Below are positions 1 through 7,608 of a stretch of 10,867 nucleotides of DNA, one piece after another. Source of the stretch: Thiotrichaceae bacterium (GTDB lineage: Bacteria > Pseudomonadota > Gammaproteobacteria > Thiotrichales > Thiotrichaceae); NCBI GenBank assembly GCA_027009095.1, contig JALVDG010000210.1, positions 1 through 10,867 on the forward strand, written 5' to 3'. The position numbers and the translations under genes are program-made. The number at the start of each line of letters is the position of its first letter. Positions within the stretch are counted from its first letter, which is position 1. Under the pieces are notes generated by a model. The model had not been told where the DNA came from and ran no database searches. It worked only from the letters and a program-made list of their open reading frames with translations.

Positions 1-1648
1 TTTAGTCGGTACGGGGGGGGAGTTATATAAAAATCTAAAATTAAATATCCCCAGTTATATTCCCTCCTGCAATGCAGAAAAGGAACAAATAGAACAATTC
101 CTTAAATCGATTAAAAAGCGTTTTCGCAAAGCATCCCGTGCGGTAGGCTATTATGATGCTCAATTTAATTCTAATCTTCGACGCATTGAAAACTGCTGGA
201 AAATCACGGTTAATATCAAAGCGAATCGCCCGATTAAAGTAAGAAAAATTCAAATTAAGCTAGAGGGGGAAGGGCTAACACAAAAGGAGTTTAGGGAGTT
301 ACGTAATAAACCGCCTTATCAACGTGGCAGTATTCTTAATCATAAAAAATATACTGACTATAAAAATCGACTCAAAAATATATCTCAGACCTATGGTTAC
401 TTTGATGCAGCCTTTGAAACACATGAAATTACCGTAAATCCAAAACGCTATACAGCAGATGTAAACTTACATTTTAATACAGGAAAACGTTATCGCTTTG
501 GAAAAATAAAGATACAACAGAAAGTATTAAATAAGAAAGTAATTCAAAATTATCTGCAAATAAAAGAAGGCGAGTTATACAGTAGCGAGCGATTAATACG
601 CCAACAACAACTGCTACAAAATAGTGGTTATTATGCCGATATAAAAATTGATGCCCTACATCAACAAGCGGTGAATCAACGTATTCCAATTAATATAAAA
701 CTCACTGAAAAAAAGCGCAATGCTTATAAGTTTAAAGTAGGTTATGGCACCGACACAGGACCTCGTGTTAGTGCCGAGCTAGAACGACGCTGGACAGGCA
801 GTAAAGGTCGGAGACTTAATTTAAGTGCCACCGCATCATCTAGAATAAGCACTTTTAGCGCCCGTTTAACCGAGCCGAGAGCCAACCCTGAAGATGATCG
901 TTTAAGCTATTTATTCGAGTGGAAACAGGATATTAATAATGATATTACCAGCCGTAGTTTAAAATTAGGCACGGAATATACACGTAAAACCCCATCTAAC
1001 TGGAAACAAACTGCTTCTATTAGCTATTTGCGTGATACCACTCAAGTTGCTAACAAAATAGCAACAAAGTCACAACTCACCTTAGTAGGAATAAAGGCTG
1101 AAAAAACAAAAGCGGATAATCTACTCTTCCCTCTTCATGGTTGGCATCTTAAGGGAGAGCTACAAGGTGCACTAAAAAACCTGTTAAGTGATCAAACGAT
1201 TTTACAATTTAAGGGGCAAGGAAAATACATAACAAAAATGGGAAAGGGGCGTTTTCTGGGTCGATTAACATTAGGGCACACCTTAAAGGGTGATTTAGAT
1301 GAGCTTCCTAAAAGCCTGCGTTTCTTTGCAGGTGGAGGACAAAGCGTTCGCGGGTATAGCTTTGAAAGTCTAGGCGAAAGAAATGCTGAAGGTAGCATTA
1401 CAGGGGGACAGCATCTACTAACGACGAGTATAGAATATGACTACCCTATTATTGATAATTGGAGAGCGGCAGTATTTATTGATGCGGGCAATGCATTTAA
1501 TAACTGGAAAAAACCTGACCTAAAAATAGGCATGGGGATTGGTGCGCGCTGGAAATCGCCTGTTGGTCCTGTACGTATTGATCTTGGATGGCCTAAAGGT
1601 AGCTCTGCTAAGCCTCATTTACATCTCAGTATTGGAGCTGATTTGTGA
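1..1648 (+). CDS. tamA: TamA, outer-membrane Omp85-family translocation and assembly protein (5' end outside window)
   Basis: TamA is the outer-membrane subunit of the translocation and assembly module, which with TamB helps insert certain beta-barrel proteins and autotransporters. The reading frame is open from base 2 to the TGA at 1646-1648, giving 548 visible residues. Aligned by memory with E. coli TamA (577 residues), only the signal peptide and about five mature residues are missing. Three POTRA domains lie at about bases 2-230, 230-480 and 480-710. Signatures are AVGYYDA in POTRA1, QTYGYFDAAFE in POTRA2, and GKRYRFGKIKI with NSGYYADIKI in POTRA3. The 16-strand barrel follows, beginning near VGYGTDTGPRV (E. 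coli: VGYSTDVGPRV). The Omp85 loop-6 motif is FFAGGGQSVRGY (1322-1357), with the invariant R-G at 1349-1354. PVGPVRIDL and a C-terminal strand ending IGADL complete the barrel. A GTG at 671 is internal and not the start. The stop overlaps the tamB start, so the two are probably translationally coupled. A run of eight G (13-20) lies in the first visible codons. Confidence 0.96.
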   Translation, partial: LVGTGGELYKNLKLNIPSYIPSCNAEKEQIEQFLKSIKKRFRKASRAVGYYDAQFNSNLRRIENCWKITVNIKANRPIKVRKIQIKLEGEGLTQKEFRELRNKPPYQRGSILNHKKYTDYKNRLKNISQTYGYFDAAFETHEITVNPKRYTADVNLHFNTGKRYRFGKIKIQQKVLNKKVIQNYLQIKEGELYSSERLIRQQQLLQNSGYYADIKIDALHQQAVNQRIPINIKLTEKKRNAYKFKVGYGTDTGPRVSAELERRWTGSKGRRLNLSATASSRISTFSARLTEPRANPEDDRLSYLFEWKQDINNDITSRSLKLGTEYTRKTPSNWKQTASISYLRDTTQVANKIATKSQLTLVGIKAEKTKADNLLFPLHGWHLKGELQGALKNLLSDQTILQFKGQGKYITKMGKGRFLGRLTLGHTLKGDLDELPKSLRFFAGGGQSVRGYSFESLGERNAEGSITGGQHLLTTSIEYDYPIIDNWRAAVFIDAGNAFNNWKKPDLKIGMGIGARWKSPVGPVRIDLGWPKGSSAKPHLHLSIGADL

Positions 1649-4600
1649 GGGAGAATTTACGTTATCATTTATTCTCCCCCATCGCATTTATACAGGTACT
1701 TATACTCAGTATCTTGATATTGCTGGTATTGGTTTTCACTACGCCTATAGGCCCTGCGCTTATAGGAAAAGTGGCGAGTAATTCATTAGAAGCATTAGAT
1801 ATTAAAGGATTTAGTGGGACTTTTTTAAGCCAGTTACAACTCCAGCGTCTTCAATGGAAAGACCCCGTAGCAGGCATCGAAGCAGAAGGTATCAAGCTTA
1901 AAAAACCTCGTTTTGATACAAAAAATAATCGCTTTTATACACCATTGGCAAGTGTTGATCGTTTTATTATTCGACTAGCAAAAAGTGACAATTCTCCATC
2001 AGAAAAAATCACCTCCTTACCCAATTTCTCGCTCCCTATTGATTTAAGAGTAGATTCTTTAGCCTTAAAATCGCTTGAAATTATTCGTGAAAATCAAACA
2101 CTATTTGAAATAAAAAACCTATATCTAACACAAGCACGTACCAATAAGGGAAAACTGACAGCTCGATCTTTTAACGGAGAACCTATTATTATCGGCTCTC
2201 CGCTAAAAGTAGCACTTAACAATATTGTGCTAGAAATGGATCAACCGCATAACATGAGTGCTCGCGGTACAGCTAACTATCAACACCCACAAATAGGAAA
2301 ACTTGTTTCTGATGTGAATATATCAGGCACATTAACCGCTTATCGTTTTAAGGCAAATGCAGCTTTAAATAATAAAATAGCAGGGTCGCACAATCTCCAA
2401 GTAGAAGGGTTTGGTGATTATGATAAGGTAAATCTCTCTAGCATCAATACAACAAGTGTCGATGGTAATATCAGTGGCAAAGGCGAGGTAAAGTGGACAC
2501 CAGAAATTACTTGGTTATTTGATGGTGATGTTAAACAAGTAAAGCTAGCTAAATATACACCAGACTGGCCTGCTAAATTTGATGCCAGTTTAAATTATCA
2601 AGGTGCTTATAAAAATAATCATGTACAAGGAAGGCTAAATTTACACTCTCTCTTAGGTCAGCTAAAAAATAAAAAAATAACTGCAAGTGGGCAGTTACAA
2701 CATATTGATCAGCAGGTCGATATTAAAAATATCTTGGCTCAATTAGGTAATAATAAAGTCAAAGCAAACGGAAAAGCCAGCCCTCCTTTTAACCTTAGCT
2801 GGGATATTAATGCCTCGGAGCTAGATCAGTTACTCCCTGATTTATCAGGAAAACTTATTGCGAAAGGTACACTAACAGGCTCTCTTGATCAGCCTATCTT
2901 AAATGCCAAAATTGATGCAAAAAAAATAAAATATCAACAATACAGCCTTGGCTCCGCCAATTTAGTAGCAACAACCAAGCAAGGTATTTATAGTGTAAAA
3001 GGTACGGCAAAAAACCTCGATTTAGAAAAAGAAAAAATTCAACACATTAAAATTGATGCTGCAGGTAAAATTGATAAGCACCACGTTAAACTTGATCTTG
3101 TTCACAAGGAAGGAAAAGCACAACTACAAGCGCATGGAGGCTGGAAAAATCAACAATGGAAGGGCGTAATTGAAAAATTACAGCTCGATACCAAACAAGT
3201 TTCAAAGTGGAAATTACAAAAACCAGTACACATTACCGCCTCTAAAAATAGTGTAAAAAGCAGTAAATTCTGCCTTGCTAATCACTCCGCGAGTAGTTGC
3301 TCCAATGTTAATTGGTCAACGGCTCGAGGGGTTAATATCGAAGGTAAATTAAACCGTACACCACTTGCTTTACTTAACCCTTGGCTCCCTAAAGCACTTC
3401 AATTAAAAGGTAGTGCGAATGGTCGATACAAAATAAGACAAGTGAATGGAAAGTCCGTAGGTGAGGTTTCTATTCAACTTCCTGCCAGTAGCGTTTTATA
3501 TGGCAAAGGAAAGCATAAACAAGTATTAGACTATAAAACCATCACCATTAAAGCCCTTATTAATGATAAAAATATTACCGCAAATACTAAGCTCATATTA
3601 AAAAATAAGGGAGAGTTAACTGCAAATGCTAAAATCAAACTGAGTAGCACTGGTGGTAAACCACAAATTAATGCTACAGGCAAACTAACACGCCTCCCCT
3701 TATATATGGCAAAACCTTGGTTACCCAAAGAACTTCAATTAAAAGGCATTGCCAATGGTCGCTATAAAGTGAAGTTAAACGGAAGTAAATTAATGGGAGA
3801 TGCCACGCTTGACCTTCCTCCAAGCTCTGTTGTCTATGGTATAGGAAAAACTAAACAACAACTCGATTACAAATTTCTTAAACTAAATGCTGCCATTGAT
3901 GGCAGAAAAATAACGGCTAAAACAAGGCTATTACTTAAAAATAACGGCGAGCTAACAGCTGATGCACGCATTATCTTGGCTAAAAAGGGAAATAATCATC
4001 AGATTAATGCAACGGGTAAATTATCTCGCATCCCTCTATTAATGGCTAAACCGTGGCTACCTAAAACGCTAAAACTAAAAGGCAGTGCCAATGGCTCTTT
4101 TACACTGAAACAGTATCGAGACAGTCGCATCGGCAATCTTGCTATTCAATTGCCTGACAGTAGCCTAATTTATATTGATGCTGATGGCGTTGAGAATAAA
4201 TTCAATTATCATCATGCATCTCTTTCTGCCTCTATCAATAATAAAACCATTATTAGTAACGCTAAAATGCAGCTGGATAAACGAGGTGTTTTTAGTGCGG
4301 ATGCAAAAATTATTCTAGGTGCAAATAGTCGTGCTCATCGTGTTAACGGTACTGCTTCTTTTGATATTCCAAGCATTCGCTGGATGCAACCTTTTATTCC
4401 TCATACAAGCCACTTAGCTGGTAAGGTATCCAGTAATATAGCCTTTAAAGGGCGACTCCTTAGCCCCAAAATTACAGGGCAAGTAAGCCTAGATCACGCC
4501 GCCATCAAACTACCCGAAGTAGGCACTTATCTACAAAATATCAAACTCAGTGTGCGTGCAAACGATGCTAATAGAGCCATTATCAGTGGTTCTTTAAGCT

Positions 4601-5610
4601 CTGGAAAAGGGCAGGCAAAAATATCAGGCTTTCTATCTTTAAGAGATTTAAATCAACTGAAAGGCGAGATGAAAATAGTAGGATCAAACCTACAATTTGT
4701 GAACACCCATGAAGCTCGTGGAGAAATGAATCCTAATATTAGTATTAAAATAAGCCCCAATATTGTTAGTGTGCTAGGAAAAATACATATACCGAATGCA
4801 CAAATTACGCTTAATGCGATTCCCGAATCGAGTATTAGCGAATCAGAAGATGTTATTGTGATTGGTGAGAAAAAAGCAGACGGAAAATATTCCGCACTAA
4901 AAATACGACCTAACCTTACGGTATCACTCGGTAAGAATGTAAAGTTCAAAGGCTTTGGATTAGATACAAAATTAGGCGGTTCTATTCATGTATCACATAA
5001 TCGACAAGATATTACCACACAAGGCAGTGTACAAATTGTGGAAGGCAAATATGAGGCATATGGGCAAGACCTTGTCGTTAAAAATGGGCGACTTGTTTTT
5101 AATGGTCCACCTTCTGTTATAGGCATGGATATAAAAGCAGTACGCACAATTGAAGAGGATGGTATTATCGCAGGAATCCACTTAACAGGTACATTACTCC
5201 ACCCTAAAACCAAGCTATTTTCTACACCTAGCTTGTCTGAAAGCAATGTTCTTAGTTACCTTTTAACAGGGCGAAATCTTGAAGATATTACCGGAAGCCA
5301 AACCGCCCTGTTAATGCAGGCAGTGCGCAGCTTGAATATAGTCAATGGCGACGGCTTATTACGCAATATAGGCAACTCTTTAGGGCTAGATGATTTAAGT
5401 TTTGTTGCGAAGGATGATTTAAAGAAAAGTGAATTAAGACTAGGAAAAAAATTAGGCTCACGTACCTATGTACGCTATATCGTTGGCTTATTTGATTCTA
5501 TGCAAAAAATTGCGATTGAATATAAAGTCAATAAGTACCTAGATTTAGAAGCTCAAGCAGGAGCAGACTCCCAGAGTATTGACTTGATTTATAAAATTGA
5601 TACTAACTAG
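1645..5610 (+). CDS. tamB: TamB, inner-membrane-anchored periplasmic AsmA-like/DUF490 protein
   Basis: TamB partners TamA. The family spans the periplasm as a long hydrophobic beta groove and is implicated in outer-membrane protein assembly and in phospholipid transport between membranes. This copy is 1321 residues (E. coli about 1259). The GTG start at 1645 overlaps the tamA TGA in GTGA, and GGAG at 1634-1637 lies 7 bases upstream; no better start exists. A single membrane anchor spans about residues 12-38. The usual GTFLSQLQLQRLQW segment follows. A conserved-looking cysteine pair is C543/C552 before a Trp. Residues 563-899 are three tandem modules of 112-113 residues. The C-terminal TamB/DUF490 domain occupies about 960-1321 and has the family signatures YGQDL (from Y1139), NGRLVFNG, AGIHLTGTLLHPKTKLFSTPSLS and LSYLLTGR (1203-1210). 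The protein ends YKIDTN instead of the aromatic end of E. coli TamB. It is the last gene of its operon within the window; a hairpin terminator follows. Confidence 0.96.
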   Translation: MRENLRYHLFSPIAFIQVLILSILILLVLVFTTPIGPALIGKVASNSLEALDIKGFSGTFLSQLQLQRLQWKDPVAGIEAEGIKLKKPRFDTKNNRFYTPLASVDRFIIRLAKSDNSPSEKITSLPNFSLPIDLRVDSLALKSLEIIRENQTLFEIKNLYLTQARTNKGKLTARSFNGEPIIIGSPLKVALNNIVLEMDQPHNMSARGTANYQHPQIGKLVSDVNISGTLTAYRFKANAALNNKIAGSHNLQVEGFGDYDKVNLSSINTTSVDGNISGKGEVKWTPEITWLFDGDVKQVKLAKYTPDWPAKFDASLNYQGAYKNNHVQGRLNLHSLLGQLKNKKITASGQLQHIDQQVDIKNILAQLGNNKVKANGKASPPFNLSWDINASELDQLLPDLSGKLIAKGTLTGSLDQPILNAKIDAKKIKYQQYSLGSANLVATTKQGIYSVKGTAKNLDLEKEKIQHIKIDAAGKIDKHHVKLDLVHKEGKAQLQAHGGWKNQQWKGVIEKLQLDTKQVSKWKLQKPVHITASKNSVKSSKFCLANHSASSCSNVNWSTARGVNIEGKLNRTPLALLNPWLPKALQLKGSANGRYKIRQVNGKSVGEVSIQLPASSVLYGKGKHKQVLDYKTITIKALINDKNITANTKLILKNKGELTANAKIKLSSTGGKPQINATGKLTRLPLYMAKPWLPKELQLKGIANGRYKVKLNGSKLMGDATLDLPPSSVVYGIGKTKQQLDYKFLKLNAAIDGRKITAKTRLLLKNNGELTADARIILAKKGNNHQINATGKLSRIPLLMAKPWLPKTLKLKGSANGSFTLKQYRDSRIGNLAIQLPDSSLIYIDADGVENKFNYHHASLSASINNKTIISNAKMQLDKRGVFSADAKIILGANSRAHRVNGTASFDIPSIRWMQPFIPHTSHLAGKVSSNIAFKGRLLSPKITGQVSLDHAAIKLPEVGTYLQNIKLSVRANDANRAIISGSLSSGKGQAKISGFLSLRDLNQLKGEMKIVGSNLQFVNTHEARGEMNPNISIKISPNIVSVLGKIHIPNAQITLNAIPESSISESEDVIVIGEKKADGKYSALKIRPNLTVSLGKNVKFKGFGLDTKLGGSIHVSHNRQDITTQGSVQIVEGKYEAYGQDLVVKNGRLVFNGPPSVIGMDIKAVRTIEEDGIIAGIHLTGTLLHPKTKLFSTPSLSESNVLSYLLTGRNLEDITGSQTALLMQAVRSLNIVNGDGLLRNIGNSLGLDDLSFVAKDDLKKSELRLGKKLGSRTYVRYIVGLFDSMQKIAIEYKVNKYLDLEAQAGADSQSIDLIYKIDTN
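3331..4341 (+). repeat. Three tandem 112-113 residue modules inside TamB
   Basis: Copies start at 3331, 3667 and 4003 (residues 563, 675 and 787) and are 336, 336 and 339 bases long. Each begins with GKL(N/T/S)R and continues through PWLPK-x-L-x-LKG-x-ANG, then a segment ending in an LP-x-SS motif, a D/N-Y-K/H segment, and an L-x-K-x-G-x-x-(T/S)A-(N/D)A-(K/R)-I end. At 4342 a fourth copy begins recognisably (VNGTAS, QPFIPHTSHLAG) but degenerates quickly. Similarity is clear in protein and only patchy in DNA, so the duplications are old rather than recent slippage. The modules probably add turns to the beta-strand groove; that is inference. Confidence 0.9.
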
Positions 5611-5653
5611 TACATCAGTCCATAGATATTCACATATTAAATTTCCGCAGAAA

Positions 5654-5697
5654 TCCAAGCTTTACCTTGCGTAATTCAGCACAAGATAAAGCTTGGA
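5654..5697. terminator. Probable bidirectional terminator hairpin between tamB and terC
   Basis: Arms TCCAAGCTTTACCTTG (5654-5669) and CAAGATAAAGCTTGGA (5682-5697) are complementary over 16 bases with one mismatch and a 12-base loop. The odd pair is a C-A mismatch in tamB-strand RNA but a G-U wobble in terC-strand RNA, so the stem is continuous only in the terC direction. There is no long T run on either side, so intrinsic termination is uncertain. The position 43 bases after tamB and 44 bases after terC supports a shared role. The sequence CTTGGACT from the right arm recurs directly at 5701-5708. A smaller stem (TATCTA/TAGATA, 5720-5738) lies next to the terC stop. Confidence 0.6.
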
Positions 5698-5741
5698 CTC
5701 CTTGGACTTAGAAATTATTTATCTAAAAAAACTAGATAGCA

Positions 5742-6536
5742 TCAATCTATATGCGTTTTATCATTCTTTAATTTCATGGCAATTAAACGCTTTTGATAAC
5801 GTGATTGTACCAGCTCAACAATAACCATCACGAAGATTACTAAATAGAAAGTCCCTTTGCTCATTGGTGTAATTTCTGTATCAAAAAGGCTTAAATGTGA
5901 AAGATGTCCGCCTTCAGAGAGCAACATCACACCAACCAGTAGCAAAATAAATAGACCAACAACCTCATACATACGATTTTTCTTTAAAAATTCAGTCACG
6001 TGATCCGACAGCCAAATCATTAAAATACCACCAATCACAATAGCCGTTGCCATAACAACAAAGTTTTCGCTTAGTGCCATTGCACTAAGAATAGAATCAA
6101 AAGAAAACACCGCATTCATAATCACAATCCAAATAAGCGACACCATAAATGAGCGAGGTTTACGACTCTCATTTTCATTTTCTTCTATCATCAGCATATG
6201 ATTAATTTCTTTTAAGGCGGTGTAAATAATAAAAATACCACCAATAAGAACAATCAAACTATGCAGGGTAAAATGCCCTTCTATCACCCCGTTGAAATTC
6301 AAAGAAAATAAAACATCTTGAAATAATGAAATAATTTTCATTAGTGCAAATAATAAAACAAGGCGCAAAATAACCGCTAACCCGATCCCCCAACGACGCA
6401 GTTTTGCTTGTTTAGATGTTTCAACACGTTGCGATTCTAGGGCAATATACAGTAAGTTATCAAAACCTAGCACGGCTTGTAACATGATAAGCATTCCTAA
6501 GGTAAATAAGTTTTCTAAGGTAAATAAGCCTTCCAT
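5742..6536 (-). CDS. TerC family integral membrane protein
   Basis: This is a 264-residue inner-membrane protein of the TerC family (relatives: YgdQ, the membrane part of YoaE, Alx, YkoY). Several family members take part in manganese efflux or metal loading of exported proteins. The substrate of this one cannot be read from sequence. About seven membrane segments are visible (roughly residues 10-32, 48-72, 91-108, 130-155, 158-176, 188-206 and 228-246). The two acidic family signatures are present: GFDN (D26, N27) in the first segment and FSFDS (D147) in the fourth, plus the KE pair (E110) after the third. An acidic loop (118-123) separates the halves. No CBS or CorC domain follows, so it is the short form. 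ATG at 6536 has AGGA about eight bases upstream. It lies 101 bases after the Nudix gene and may be read through from it or use a promoter in the gap. Confidence 0.9.
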   Translation of the reverse strand: MEGLFTLENLFTLGMLIMLQAVLGFDNLLYIALESQRVETSKQAKLRRWGIGLAVILRLVLLFALMKIISLFQDVLFSLNFNGVIEGHFTLHSLIVLIGGIFIIYTALKEINHMLMIEENENESRKPRSFMVSLIWIVIMNAVFSFDSILSAMALSENFVVMATAIVIGGILMIWLSDHVTEFLKKNRMYEVVGLFILLLVGVMLLSEGGHLSHLSLFDTEITPMSKGTFYLVIFVMVIVELVQSRYQKRLIAMKLKNDKTHID

Positions 6537-6576
6537 TTTTCCATCCTAAATATTGATTCTTGAATTAAATTTCACT

Positions 6577-6614
6577 TGATAACTAAAAAGCTGAAGCTTT
6601 CACTCCTGTTATCA
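6577..6614. repeat. Nested inverted repeat between the Nudix gene and terC
   Basis: Outer arms TGATAAC (6577-6583) and GTTATCA (6608-6614) are perfectly complementary. They enclose a second hairpin AAAGC-TGAA-GCTTT (6587-6600), next to an A5 run that becomes T5 on the - strand. On the - strand this could act as a weak attenuator or partial terminator after the Nudix-TenI gene and before terC. The AT-rich 62 bases on its terC side (6537-6576 and flank) could hold a terC promoter, but I see no clear -35/-10 pair. Confidence 0.45.
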
Positions 6615-6637
6615 GAAAAACGCCAGAGTATCTATTT

Positions 6638-7585
6638 TCACTCATTACTTTCAAAAGGAGAGTTATCCCATAACTGACTAATTGCAGCAATACCTTGCGC
6701 ACCATTCTCTTTTGCAATCAGCAGATGATTTTCACCTAAACCGCCTAATGCATAAACAGGCAAATTAACTTTCTGTACCGCTTGCTTAAACCATTGCCAA
6801 CCTTTGCCCTTTGCATTTGGGTGAGAGCGAGTTGCTTTAATCGGTGATAAAAACACAAAGTCAACTCCTAACTCCTGTGCTTTATGTAACTCCACTTCAT
6901 TATGACAAGCGGCCGATAGTAGCAAAGTCTCAGGTCGTTGCTTTAAAGCTAATAATTGATGGCTAGTAAGGTGTAAACCCTGCTTTGCTAATGATAGTAA
7001 TGCTGCGGGGGGAGAGTTTAAAACAAGCATACAATGATACTTTTCACATTGCTTTGATAGCCACTTTGCCCGTTTTATATAATTACTTTCTGATGTGTTT
7101 TTTGCTCTATATTGAATCAGCTTCACTCCTTTTTCTAAGCAATTTAAAATACCTTGTTTAAACTCATTATCATTAACAATATCAGGGGTAATCAAACATA
7201 AATCAGGTAATTGCAAGGCTTGAATAATGGCTTTATTTGCAGAAGGAAAGCGGTAATGACTTAGTGCATCAATATCTACCCAGCGTATTACTTGCCCCTC
7301 TTTGCCATAAGCTTCTCCACGCCACTGCTTAACATTATACACATCTAAAAAAACGGCAAGATCAGGGTAGTTGTGGCGTATTTGAATAAGTGGCTGGATT
7401 GTTTCTATTTGAATGCCCAATTCTTCATTAATTTCACGCCTCAATGCTTGCTGAGCTGTTTCCTCTGCCTCAACTTTACCGCCTGAAAACTCCCATTTTC
7501 CCCCTTGATGCTTATCGCTAGGGCGTTGTGCGATTAATATGCGATTTTGTTCATCTCGAATAATAGCAACAACAATATGTAGCAT
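6638..7585 (-). CDS. MutT-type Nudix hydrolase fused to a TenI/ThiE-like domain
   Basis: The protein is 315 residues. The N-terminal domain (about 1-125) is MutT-like, the family that hydrolyses oxidised nucleotides such as 8-oxo-dGTP. Its Nudix box is a perfect GX5EX7REUXEEXGU match at residues 36-58 (G36, E42, R50-E51, E54-E55, G57). The second domain (about 128-310) has the ThiE/TenI barrel pattern: QYRAK (158-162), N190, GLHL, a His at 228, a LSPIKAT loop, ALGGL (279-283) and GIAAIS. It lacks the acidic metal-site residues of true thiamine phosphate synthase (LNS where ThiE has ND; TSHQ where ThiE has QED). It retains a His in the place of the TenI thiazole-tautomerase active-site His, so TenI-like is the better label. 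This fusion beside argJ is a known gammaproteobacterial arrangement. I chose ATG 7585 over TTG 7591 because MLHIVVAIIRD fits MutT starts; no clear ribosome site supports either. It lies 23 bases after the deacetylase gene. Confidence 0.92.
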   Translation of the reverse strand: MLHIVVAIIRDEQNRILIAQRPSDKHQGGKWEFSGGKVEAEETAQQALRREINEELGIQIETIQPLIQIRHNYPDLAVFLDVYNVKQWRGEAYGKEGQVIRWVDIDALSHYRFPSANKAIIQALQLPDLCLITPDIVNDNEFKQGILNCLEKGVKLIQYRAKNTSESNYIKRAKWLSKQCEKYHCMLVLNSPPAALLSLAKQGLHLTSHQLLALKQRPETLLLSAACHNEVELHKAQELGVDFVFLSPIKATRSHPNAKGKGWQWFKQAVQKVNLPVYALGGLGENHLLIAKENGAQGIAAISQLWDNSPFESNE

Positions 7586-7608
7586 GGTCAAGGCTTAATT
7601 AATCGACA

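Noticed and set aside
671..1648. GTG at 671 as a separate start for the barrel portion of tamA
   Set aside because: The same frame is open back to base 2 and encodes three POTRA domains, so the GTG is an internal valine.
1539..1781. 80-codon frame across the tamA-tamB junction
   Set aside because: It overlaps two well-supported genes in another frame and resembles nothing known.
4653..5246. Reverse-strand frames within the 3' part of tamB
   Set aside because: They lie opposite the conserved TamB C-terminal domain and have no family motifs or ribosome sites.
7586..7591. TTG at 7591 as start of the Nudix fusion
   Set aside because: ATG six bases downstream gives the usual MutT N-terminus, and no ribosome site favours the TTG.
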